Assembly: GCA_964449175.1 (NCBI GenBank)
Contig: CAYUYH010000069.1
Location: forward strand, 1 to 11,821
DNA: 11,821 nucleotides
Source: CAYUYH01 sp964449175
GTDB lineage: Bacteria; Planctomycetota; Phycisphaerae; SM23-33
Direction of reading: 5' to 3'
The position numbers were made by a program, and so were the translations under genes. Shown here in pieces: positions 6,791 through 11,821 of this stretch; position 1 is the stretch's first letter, and each line of letters opens with the position of its first letter. Below the pieces are notes generated by a model, which made no database searches, was not told the origin of the DNA, and saw only the letters and a program-made list of their open reading frames with translations.

Positions 6791-7291
6791 TTAGTAGTCG
6801 AAGTAGGCTACTCCGTTCTCGTCGGCGCCTTTGCAGTCGGCCTTGAAGATGCCGGTGGCCGGCTGGAACATCCATCCGTGGGAGCCATCCGCGGCCGACG
6901 GAAACGATCCGGCGTCGGGGATGATCTGAACCGCGGTGTTGCCGTTTATCGGGTTCTGAGGTATCGTCCGCAGGTATGGCCCAAAGGGGAACCCGGGCGT
7001 GCCGGGCTCGGCGGTCTCGCCCGTGGCCTTCGATGCCTTCGTCATGTACGTGACGAACGCTGCTTCGGTGGGTGCGGCATTCGGATCGCAGCTGGGGTAG
7101 CCCGCCGCCACGCCATGTTGCCCGTCGAACACGCCAAGTTGCATGCGGATCGTCCGCAGATCGTCGGCAAGCATGCTGGCCCTTGCAGCGCTTGCCGCGT
7201 TGGAGAACCGCGGCAGCGTAATCGCCGCCAGGATCCCGAGGATCACGACGACGACCAGTATTTCGATTAGTGTGAAACCCCTATCCTTCAT
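6791..7291 (-). CDS. GspG-like (pseudo)pilin, second copy
   Basis: This 166-residue prepilin has a minimal charged leader (MKDRG), cleavage G5|FTLIE, Glu at mature position 5 and the long hydrophobic helix ILVVVVILGILAAITLPRF. The globular part carries PFGPYLRTIPQNPINGNTAV and SHGWMFQPATGIFKAD, matching the first pilin of the cluster, so the two are paralogues. Cys68 and Cys153 could form the C-terminal disulfide loop common in pilins. The ATG at 7289-7291 was chosen over a GTG at 7306, since it gives a standard leader and has GGAG 4 nt upstream. It may be the major fibre subunit or a partner of the neighbouring copy; the sequence does not decide. Confidence 0.87.
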   Translation of the reverse strand: MKDRGFTLIEILVVVVILGILAAITLPRFSNAASAARASMLADDLRTIRMQLGVFDGQHGVAAGYPSCDPNAAPTEAAFVTYMTKASKATGETAEPGTPGFPFGPYLRTIPQNPINGNTAVQIIPDAGSFPSAADGSHGWMFQPATGIFKADCKGADENGVAYFDY

Positions 7292-7395
7292 GATGCTCCG
7301 GCTCACTTTCCTTCACGGCTGTTCCCTGCTCTCCACTGACCCCGTGCCCTCCCAGGACGCGCCGAACACACTTAGTGGCCGCGGCTACGACTCCG

Positions 7396-7425
7396 GGCCG
7401 GGGTCGACTCACGTCAACCCCGGCC
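7396..7425 (-). promoter_or_regulatory. 13-bp stem-loop between the two pilin genes
   Basis: Bases 7396-7408 pair with 7413-7425 around a four-base loop. Read on the minus strand the loop is GTGA (a GNRA tetraloop) and the single non-Watson-Crick position is a G-U pair, which fits a minus-strand transcript. It begins about 45 nt after the stop codon of the first pilin. No T-run follows, so it is less likely a full terminator than an mRNA 3' stabiliser or partial attenuator that would raise the amount of the first pilin relative to downstream genes. Confidence 0.5.
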
Positions 7426-7469
7426 AGGAGGTAAGCCGTCACGATATGTGCCGCATGCGCCACGTTGCG

Positions 7470-7934
7470 CTACAGCGCGGCGTGAGCGGCATTGTCGTCA
7501 GCCGACAAACGGCCGGTCGTCGAGTTGAACTGCCACCCGTGGGTGTTCGCACCGGCAGCAGCGCCGTCGACGCGGACCGTGGCCAGGCCATTGATCGAGT
7601 TCGTCGGGAACGTCTGCAGGTACGGGCCGAACGTCGAGCCGCTCAACTGGCCGTACTGATCGCTCGTGCCGGTCATGCGGCCGACGAAGTTGCCGGTGTC
7701 CGCCGTCCAGGTCGCACCGCCGTCGGTCGACTGAACGTTGGGGTACTGGTCCAGGTGCTGGATGTTATACAGTTCCAGCTGGCTGCGCAGCGTCTGGAGG
7801 TCGCTGGTCAGCGCCGAGACGCGCGCATCACCTGATGCCGAGCTGAACTGCGGAATCACGATCGCCGCCAAGATCCCTAGGATGATCACGACGATCAGAA
7901 TTTCCACCAATGTGAAGCCTTTGTTCCTAGTCAT
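7470..7934 (-). CDS. GspG-like (pseudo)pilin, first gene of the pilus cluster
   Basis: This 154-residue prepilin has leader MTRNKG, cleavage G6|FTLVE with Glu at mature position 5, and an N-terminal helix ILIVVIILGILAAIVIPQF typical of type IV pilins and GspG. The post-helix segment SALTSDLQTLRSQLELYNIQH and the globular motifs TFGPYLQTFPTNSING and HGWQFNSTTGRLSAD are shared with the next gene. No cysteines are visible, unlike the second copy. GGAGG lies 9 nt before the ATG. As the promoter-proximal gene, set apart by a stem-loop from the rest, it is the best candidate for the major structural subunit. Nothing upstream within 700 bp looks like another pilus gene. Whether it builds a surface pilus or a secretion pseudopilus is not resolved. 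Confidence 0.88.
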   Translation of the reverse strand: MTRNKGFTLVEILIVVIILGILAAIVIPQFSSASGDARVSALTSDLQTLRSQLELYNIQHLDQYPNVQSTDGGATWTADTGNFVGRMTGTSDQYGQLSGSTFGPYLQTFPTNSINGLATVRVDGAAAGANTHGWQFNSTTGRLSADDNAAHAAL

Positions 7935-8316
7935 GAGACTAGCCTCCGTACGTTGGTTTCGCTGTTTCTCTTATGCCCTCTAAGGGCGACCCTTCTGGTG
8001 CATTCCTCCGTGAGGGATACTTCAGTCCGTTCATCGTCGGTTGTGCTGGCTTTGGGTGTCAGTTGGCATTCTGAGGCGACTCTTGGCCGGCGCCGCACCG
8101 GTCAGTTCCGCGTTGGCCTCATCAGCTCCGATGTCACCACAACGTCTGGCCGGCCGGTCCTGCCCTCACGTCACCTCCCTTCGCGGACAGCCATGCGGTC
8201 CAGAGTCATGCCAGGTCTGGCTCATCCCGAGCTGCCAGCACCCGCGCGATAGGCGTTCGCGTCAAGCCACACCTCTGTTATCGGTTGGCTTCGTGGGGGC
8301 CTTAACTAACTCAAAG

Positions 8317-8627
8317 AGCCGTTGGTACGGTTGTGAGAGGCCGGTGCCGCCATCTGCCGGAGATGTGATGCCGACGGCCCGGGCCAGGCCCGGGAAAGAC
8401 CGCCTTGGCAGTGCGGTTCCCCCCACTATCACGGGGGTTACACCTTGCCTGTCGCGCCTCTTAGGCGCGGATTGGACGTATTATGGAGGCCCTCAGGCCG
8501 CAGGGGCGAGGGTCTCAGACGGAAACGTAGTATCCAGCGCGGACTGGGGCAAATCCCCTGCCCCCCTACAGGCCCAGAATCTACGAAAAACCGCTGCCCG
8601 GCCGCGCGGGGTGACGACATCGCGCGG
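8317..8627 (+). ncRNA. Candidate structured non-coding RNA, unassigned family
   Basis: Consecutive short-range stems can be drawn: 8317-8322/8327-8332, 8351-8355/8361-8365, 8378-8384/8388-8394 (7 bp, CCCGGGC/GCCCGGG), 8398-8403/8413-8418, 8420-8424/8433-8437, 8453-8459/8463-8469 (7 bp), 8486-8494/8508-8516 (9 bp) and 8602-8608/8621-8627 (7 bp). The wobble positions in three stems (8318/8331, 8398/8418, 8489/8513) are G-U only when read on the plus strand and would be A-C on the minus strand. I could not match it to tmRNA, RNase P, SRP, group I or II introns or a known riboswitch. Ends are not defined. High GC alone produces many hairpins, so this remains a candidate. Confidence 0.3.
8586..8609 (-). 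terminator. Possible terminator of the amidase gene
   Basis: On the minus strand a CCGC/GCGG stem (8606-8609 with 8591-8594) is followed directly by five T (8586-8590), about 50 nt after the amidase stop codon. A 7-bp stem (8602-8608/8621-8627) lies just before it and competes for the same bases. The stem is short and the T-run modest, so the call is weak. Confidence 0.3.
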
Positions 8628-8659
8628 ACCGAGTTCACGGAGGCTCTGCGAAGGAAATG

Positions 8660-9361
8660 CTAGTTCCGCAGCGCGTAGCGGCTGCGCAACTCGCCGCGGA
8701 GCGTCCCCGTGACGTACTGGTGCAGGGCCGAGCCGGGGCATTCCGTCGAGGCGTTCGGCGCGTCGCAATGGCCTATGACATTGTCGGCGTCGATGCGATA
8801 CCTCGCCGCCAGGTAGCTCACCAGCCGGCGGAGAGAGGCGAGCTGCGCCGACGTGGGACGCGTCTTCGTGAAGTCACCCACCAGGCATATCCCTATGCCG
8901 TATTCGTTGTACTCGTTGTTGGGCGTCTTGCCGCAGTGCGCCCCGCACTTCTGCGACCGCCACCGATAGCCGACCTCGACTCGGCCGTCGGGCCCGCCGT
9001 GGCCATTGTCTATGACGAAGTGGTACCCCAGCCCGTCCCACCCCCGCCGGCGATGTTCCACGTCGAATGTCGCGGCGTTGCCGTGGTCGGTGGCGCTGTG
9101 GTGGATCACGATGTAACGCCATTGACGTGGCCTGGCGACCGCCCACGGGTCGGCGGCGGCGGTGATCCGCGGCTCGGCGTATCGGTACGTGTCAGGGGCC
9201 TGAGGCCGATGAGCGGCGCGGACGGGCGGGCGCGGCGGCACGGACAGGTCCAGATCATGGGTGGGCAGTTGCGCCAGCGGGCCCGGCTGACTCGCACAGC
9301 CGGCCAGGAATGCCAGCACCAACGCCGCTGGTGGAAGCCTGCGGATATCGACGCGGTCCAT
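8660..9361 (-). CDS. Lipoprotein N-acetylmuramoyl-L-alanine amidase (PGRP/Amidase_2)
   Basis: This 233-residue enzyme is predicted to cleave the MurNAc-L-alanine bond of peptidoglycan. A lipoprotein signal is visible (LPPAALVLAFLAGC, lipobox Cys22), followed by a Pro/Arg-rich linker to about 78. The catalytic domain at about 80-220 has IVIHHSATDHGN (zinc ligand His87), GLGYHFVIDNG (Tyr113), YGIGICLVGDF and GHCDAPNASTECPG (zinc ligands His198 and Cys208), the triad of Amidase_2/PGRP enzymes. Cys139 and Cys143 are placed to form the small disulfide often found in PGRP domains. The start at 9361 is set by a strong GGAGGGAGGAAGG upstream; the open frame continues upstream only as a shadow of the htpX gene. 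It lies 137 nt downstream of htpX, probably with its own promoter. Location would be periplasmic, membrane-tethered. Confidence 0.88.
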   Translation of the reverse strand: MDRVDIRRLPPAALVLAFLAGCASQPGPLAQLPTHDLDLSVPPRPPVRAAHRPQAPDTYRYAEPRITAAADPWAVARPRQWRYIVIHHSATDHGNAATFDVEHRRRGWDGLGYHFVIDNGHGGPDGRVEVGYRWRSQKCGAHCGKTPNNEYNEYGIGICLVGDFTKTRPTSAQLASLRRLVSYLAARYRIDADNVIGHCDAPNASTECPGSALHQYVTGTLRGELRSRYALRN

Positions 9362-9498
9362 CGCGCCCTTCCTCCCTCCTCTCGCCGACGCGAGGCAAGT
9401 CAACGGGGTAATCCTATTGCCATATCGGCCGGGGGACCACGCAATCTTTGGCCATTGTGGCATGCGGCGCCCCCCCCGTCGACCCGCCGGCGGGCGCC

Positions 9499-10434
9499 TC
9501 ACGTCACCAGCGACATCAGCCTGGCGATGCGGTCCTTGATGGGCGGGTGGGTGTTGAAGATGCCCTTGGCGCGGGCCTCGAACTTCTTGATCGGATGGAC
9601 GATGTAGAGCGGCGCGGTGGCCCGGTTGGCCACCTCCAGCACCTCCTGGTCGCCCGACAGCTTCGCCAGCGCGCTCGCCAGGCCCTCGGGGTTGCGCGTC
9701 AGCTCGACGGCGCCCGCGTCGGCCAGGTACTCCCGCTGGCGCGAGATAGCCAACTGGATTATCTTCGCCAGGATCGGCGAGATGATCGCCAGGAGGATGG
9801 CGACGAGCATGAGGATAGCCATCGCCCCCCCGCCGCCCCCGCTGCCGCGCCTGCTCCGTCGTCGCCCACCGCCGAACCACAGGCTGCGCAGGAACACGTC
9901 GCACAGCAGCACGGCCACGCCGACCATCACGGCGATCAGCGTCGCGAACAGGATGTCGTAGTGTCGCACGTGAGAAAGCTCGTGGGCCATCACGCCCTGG
10001 AGCTCGTCCCGCTTCAGCCGCGTCCGCAGGCCGGTGGTGATGGCCACGACCGCGTGTCGCGGGTCCCGCCCGGCGGCGAAGGCGTTCATGGCCGAATCGT
10101 CGATCAGGAATATGCGCGGCAGCGGCAGCCCGCCGGCGATGCACATCTCCTCCACCACGTTGAAAAGCTGGGGGTCGTCCGCCTTGCGGATCTCGCGGGC
10201 CTTGCTGGACATCAGCAGCACCTTGCTGCCGCCGAAGTAGCTCGCCATGACCAGCACGAACGCCACAGCCGCCGCGATGCTCGCCGTCGCGTAGCTGAAG
10301 GCCATCTCCCCCCCGCCCCAGACGTAGCCGATCAGCAGACCCAGAGAGATGAAGAACGCCCCGAAGATCGCTATCAGCAGCCAGGTGTTCCGCTTGTTCC
10401 TGGCTATCAGCGTGTGAAATGTCTCAACGGCCAT
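9499..10434 (-). CDS. htpX: HtpX-like M48 membrane metalloprotease
   Basis: This 311-residue zinc protease of the inner membrane probably degrades misfolded membrane proteins. Two membrane helices lie at about 18-38 and 48-66, followed by RKADDPQLFNVVEEMCIAGGLPLPRIFLID, the catalytic HELSH at 151-155 (His151, Glu152, His155) and more hydrophobic segments at about 160-185 and 204-224. The third zinc ligand Glu235 is in REYLADAGAVELTRNP, and a C-terminal NTHPPIKDRIARL is at 294-306. These are all HtpX hallmarks. Length is close to the family norm of about 290. A Gly/Arg-rich insert (188-203) separates the middle helices. The start lacks a clear Shine-Dalgarno sequence. LemA is encoded 135 nt upstream, a common pairing. 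Confidence 0.93.
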   Translation of the reverse strand: MAVETFHTLIARNKRNTWLLIAIFGAFFISLGLLIGYVWGGGEMAFSYATASIAAAVAFVLVMASYFGGSKVLLMSSKAREIRKADDPQLFNVVEEMCIAGGLPLPRIFLIDDSAMNAFAAGRDPRHAVVAITTGLRTRLKRDELQGVMAHELSHVRHYDILFATLIAVMVGVAVLLCDVFLRSLWFGGGRRRSRRGSGGGGGAMAILMLVAILLAIISPILAKIIQLAISRQREYLADAGAVELTRNPEGLASALAKLSGDQEVLEVANRATAPLYIVHPIKKFEARAKGIFNTHPPIKDRIARLMSLVT

Positions 10435-10459
10435 CGTGGCCCAATGAAGCCAAGTGTTT

Positions 10460-10494
10460 AATGTCGAATGCCAAATGCTAAATGCCGAATGTGC
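10460..10494. repeat. Degenerate 7-bp tandem repeat, five units
   Basis: Five consecutive heptamers begin with AATG: AATGTCG, AATGCCA, AATGCTA, AATGCCG and AATGTGC. They lie between lemA and htpX, ending about 25 nt upstream of the htpX start. Composition is much more AT-rich than the flanks. It could be an interspersed intergenic element or slippage product; no coding role is apparent. Confidence 0.6.
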
Positions 10495-10569
10495 CTGCCG
10501 AAGCCCTGGGCTGGACCAGGCCCGAGAGTGGATGCCTGCCGCCTGGTCCCCAGTCCCTAATGCCTGCCG
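10492..10569. repeat. Three direct copies of TGCCTGCCG
   Basis: The nonamer TGCCTGCCG occurs at 10492-10500, 10533-10541 and 10561-10569, the last directly abutting the lemA stop codon. Together with the adjacent heptamers it makes nearly the whole lemA-htpX spacer repetitive. Confidence 0.55.
10513..10549 (-). repeat. 8-bp inverted repeat in the lemA-htpX spacer
   Basis: GGACCAGG at 10513-10520 is exactly complementary to CCTGGTCC at 10542-10549, with a 21-nt loop. It lies about 20 nt beyond the lemA stop. No T-run follows on the minus strand, so it may stabilise the lemA message or belong to a mobile intergenic repeat; it is not a clear terminator. Confidence 0.4.
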
Positions 10570-11133
10570 CTAGAAACTCACCTTCGGCGCCTCGCGCTCG
10601 GCGGCGTCCTCCAGCTCGAAGTAGTCCTGCCTCTGGAACCCGAACATGCCCGCGACGACGTTGTTCGGGAAGGTCTGGGCGGCGGTGTTGTAGACCGCGG
10701 CTGAGTCGTTGTAGTGCTGGCGGGCGAAGGAGATCTTGTTCTCGGTGCTGGCCAGCTCCTCCTGCAACTGGGCGAAGTTCTCGTTGGCCTTCAGGTTCGG
10801 GTAGGCCTCCGACAGGGCGAATATCTGGCGCAGTGCGCTGGTCAGGAAGTTCTCCGCCTGGGCCTGGTCCTTGACGCCCTGCGCCGAGATCGCCTGCTGG
10901 CGGGCCTGGATGACGCGCTCGAGCGTCTCCTTCTCGTGGGCGGCGTAGCCCTTCACCGTCTCGACGAGGTTGGGTATCAGGTCGTACCGCCGCTTGAGCT
11001 GGACGTCGATCTGGCTCCACGCCTCCCGGCAGCGGACGCGCTTCTGCACCAGGCTGTTGTAGACGCCGATCAGCGCCAGGACCACCAAGATGACAATCCC
11101 GACGACAATCCAGAATGCGATCCAACCAGTCAT
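10570..11133 (-). CDS. lemA: LemA family membrane protein
   Basis: This 187-residue protein has one N-terminal membrane helix (about 4-24, WIAFWIVVGIVILVVLALIGV) and a helical cytoplasmic or extracytoplasmic body with all the LemA signatures: YNSLVQKRVRCREAWSQIDV, LKRRYDLIPNLVETVKGYA, LSEAYPNLKANENFAQLQEE, TENKISFARQHYNDS and FPNNVVAGMFGF. Its biochemical role is unsettled; it is frequently encoded beside htpX, as here. The ATG at 11131-11133 is chosen because AAGGGA precedes it at 6 nt and the helix follows immediately; an in-frame extension to 11214 would begin at about the predicted transcription start and is Arg/Pro-rich. A promoter is seen upstream at 11220-11248. Confidence 0.93.
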   Translation of the reverse strand: MTGWIAFWIVVGIVILVVLALIGVYNSLVQKRVRCREAWSQIDVQLKRRYDLIPNLVETVKGYAAHEKETLERVIQARQQAISAQGVKDQAQAENFLTSALRQIFALSEAYPNLKANENFAQLQEELASTENKISFARQHYNDSAAVYNTAAQTFPNNVVAGMFGFQRQDYFELEDAAEREAPKVSF

Positions 11134-11164
11134 AGCTGTTCCCTTTCGCTTAGGGGGAATCCCG

Positions 11165-11186
11165 CGGGCGGATCCCGGTCCGCCCG
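11165..11186 (-). promoter_or_regulatory. Leader hairpin upstream of lemA
   Basis: CGGGCGGA at 11165-11172 pairs perfectly with TCCGCCCG at 11179-11186 around a six-base loop, within the predicted 5' leader of lemA and about 30 nt upstream of its start. It could modulate mRNA stability or translation; no T-run follows, so it is not a standard attenuator. Confidence 0.35.
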
Positions 11187-11219
11187 TTTCTCGCGCCCGC
11201 CGCGCCGGGTCCAAGCGGA

Positions 11220-11248
11220 CTTATACAGGCCAGGCGGGCAGGCCTCAA
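11220..11248 (-). promoter_or_regulatory. Sigma70-type promoter for lemA (-htpX)
   Basis: On the minus strand TTGAGG (11243-11248) and TATAAG (11220-11225) are separated by exactly 17 bp, close to the TTGACA/TATAAT consensus. Transcription would begin near 11213, giving a leader of about 80 nt before the lemA ATG. The neighbourhood is otherwise very GC-rich, which makes the match stand out. Confidence 0.55.
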
Positions 11249-11324
11249 GAGATTAGATGCCCGCGGCCGGCGTCTATTCACGCGACGAATCCGCCTGGCA
11301 CGAGCTTTTCTGAATCGCGCGATG

Positions 11325-11330
11325 TATAAT
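11325..11330 (+). promoter_or_regulatory. -10 element upstream of mutS2
   Basis: A perfect TATAAT lies 41 nt before the mutS2 GTG. I see no good -35 hexamer at 16-18 bp spacing (GAGCTT at 17), so this rests on the -10 alone. It is divergent from the lemA promoter, 77 bp away from its -35. Confidence 0.4.
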
Positions 11331-11371
11331 GCCGATGAGGTTCAAGCGCTCCCGCGCAAAGTGGGCCTATC

Positions 11372-11821
11372 GTGGACTCTTTCACCCTCAATAAGATCGA
11401 GTTTGATGCGGTCAGGCGCGTTCTGCAGAGATTCTGCCGCTGCTCCTTGGGCCGGAGCCTGGCCGGGCGTATCGGCCCGTCGCGCAACCCGCAGATCATC
11501 ACCCAGTGGATGGAGCAGGTCAGCCAGATGGTCCGGGCGATCCGCACCGTGTCGCTGCCGCCGTTCGGCGGGGTGACCGACATCTCCGAGGCGCTCTCGC
11601 GGGCCAAGCCCGGCGGCGGCGGCGGCGGCGAGGACTATGCGGCCATCGCCGCCACGCTCGAGGGCGCCGGCAACGTCCGCGACTACCTCAACGCCCTGCC
11701 GGAAGACCTCGCCGCTCTCCACGCGCTTGCCGGCGAGATCGGAGACTTCGCCGGCGAGATCCAGGCCATCCGGTCCATCGTCGCGCCGGACGGCACGGTC
11801 ATGGACGACGCCTCGCGGAAG
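11372..11821 (+). CDS. mutS2: MutS2 N-terminal part, cut by window edge
   Basis: The first 150 residues of a MutS2-type protein are visible. MutS2 is a MutS-family ATPase/endonuclease associated with suppression of recombination or rescue of collided ribosomes. The N-terminus matches the family: FTLNKIEFDAVRRVL, a conserved PPFGGVTDISEALSRAK region, then IAATLEGAGNVRDYL and IRSIVAPDGTVMDDAS, which is the typical text before the core and ATPase domains. The ATPase and Smr domains lie outside the window. The GTG start is the only canonical start between the in-frame stop at 11336-11338 and the conserved region; its ribosome site is weak (AAGTGGG). A run of six GGC codons (11612-11629) makes a Gly6 loop. 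Confidence 0.88.
   Translation, partial: MDSFTLNKIEFDAVRRVLQRFCRCSLGRSLAGRIGPSRNPQIITQWMEQVSQMVRAIRTVSLPPFGGVTDISEALSRAKPGGGGGGEDYAAIAATLEGAGNVRDYLNALPEDLAALHALAGEIGDFAGEIQAIRSIVAPDGTVMDDASRK

Larger units (their letters stand above)
7935..8659. other. Long intergenic region upstream of the pilus cluster
   Basis: No convincing protein gene lies in these 725 bases on either strand; open frames here lack domain-like composition and ribosome sites. The left part (7935-8300) must contain the pilus-cluster promoter and leader, but I found no clear -35/-10 pair. It has a small hairpin at 7975-7987 (GCCCT/AGGGC) about 40 nt before the pilin start. On the minus strand, AAGGGAGGTGAC (complement of 8171-8182) resembles a strong Shine-Dalgarno sequence but leads only to very short frames. 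The right part holds the hairpin series described separately. Confidence 0.6.

Noticed and set aside
8317..8332. Hairpin AGCCGT-TGGT-ACGGTT resembling the base of group II intron domain V
   Set aside because: The ends recall the catalytic AGC/GUU helix, but the internal bulge and distal stem of domain V are missing, and no intron-encoded protein or 5' GTGYG boundary is present.
7935..8340. Search for a cyclic-di-GMP (GEMM) riboswitch in the pilus-cluster leader
   Set aside because: No match to the conserved GEMM core on the minus strand was seen by eye.
8391..8450. Partial resemblance to a cobalamin riboswitch core (GGGAA, hairpin, CCCCCCACTAT)
   Set aside because: No B12 box of the AGYCMGGAGACC type is found on either side, the following helices do not match, and no B12-related gene lies downstream.
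8541..8575. tRNA-like 3' end (GGGGCAAATCCCC followed by a C-rich tail)
   Set aside because: The loop is only five bases and no matching acceptor, D or anticodon arms occur upstream.
8041..8712. Open frame of 223 codons on the plus strand
   Set aside because: Composition is not protein-like, it has no recognisable domain or ribosome site, it runs into the amidase gene on the opposite strand, and it overlaps the hairpin array.
9362..10144. Upstream extension of the amidase reading frame
   Set aside because: It overlaps htpX in another frame with Arg/Pro-rich shadow sequence; the lipoprotein signal and strong ribosome site fix the start at 9361.
11612..11629. Six GGC codons in mutS2 as a disease-like triplet expansion or phase switch
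   Set aside because: Length changes would stay in frame and the run lies in a loop region; it is ordinary for a GC-rich genome.

Overview
This is a GC-rich bacterial window. Its set of prepilin-type proteins, PilM/N/O homologues and a pseudopilin fused to a LamG-like domain resembles what is common in Planctomycetota, perhaps the Phycisphaerae. That placement is an inference from gene content; no rRNA or other phylogenetic marker is present.

Region 1 (1-7934, minus strand) is one long gene cluster for a type IV pilus or type II secretion-like machine. In transcription order it has two tandem GspG-like (pseudo)pilins, a GspI/PilV-like and a GspJ/PilW-like minor pseudopilin, a GspK/PilX-like protein carrying a C-terminal lectin-like (LamG) domain, a small single-pass membrane protein, a GspH/FimT-like pseudopilin, PilM, PilN, PilO, a GspC/PilP-like inner-membrane connector, and the first 172 codons of a secretin that runs off the left edge. 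Gaps are short or negative (pilN/pilM overlap 26 nt; the small membrane protein and the GspH-like gene overlap 50 nt), so one or a few transcripts are likely. The first pilin gene is separated from the rest by 178 nt holding a 13-bp stem-loop, which could let it be expressed in excess. PilM-N-O and the GspC-like protein would form the inner-membrane platform, the secretin the outer-membrane pore, and the pseudopilins the fibre and its tip. No assembly ATPase, PilC/GspF platform protein or prepilin peptidase is in the window.

Region 2 (7935-8659) has no convincing protein gene. Its right half (about 8317-8627) contains a dense series of hairpins whose wobble pairs favour a plus-strand RNA. I could not match it to a family, and it is the best candidate for something undescribed here.

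Region 3 (8660-11133, minus strand) encodes a lipoprotein peptidoglycan amidase (PGRP/Amidase_2 type), an HtpX-like M48 membrane metalloprotease and LemA. LemA and HtpX form a commonly seen pair. Their 135-bp spacer holds short degenerate tandem and inverted repeats. A good sigma70-type promoter precedes lemA.

Region 4 (11372-11821, plus strand) is the N-terminal 150 codons of MutS2, divergent from lemA and running off the right edge.
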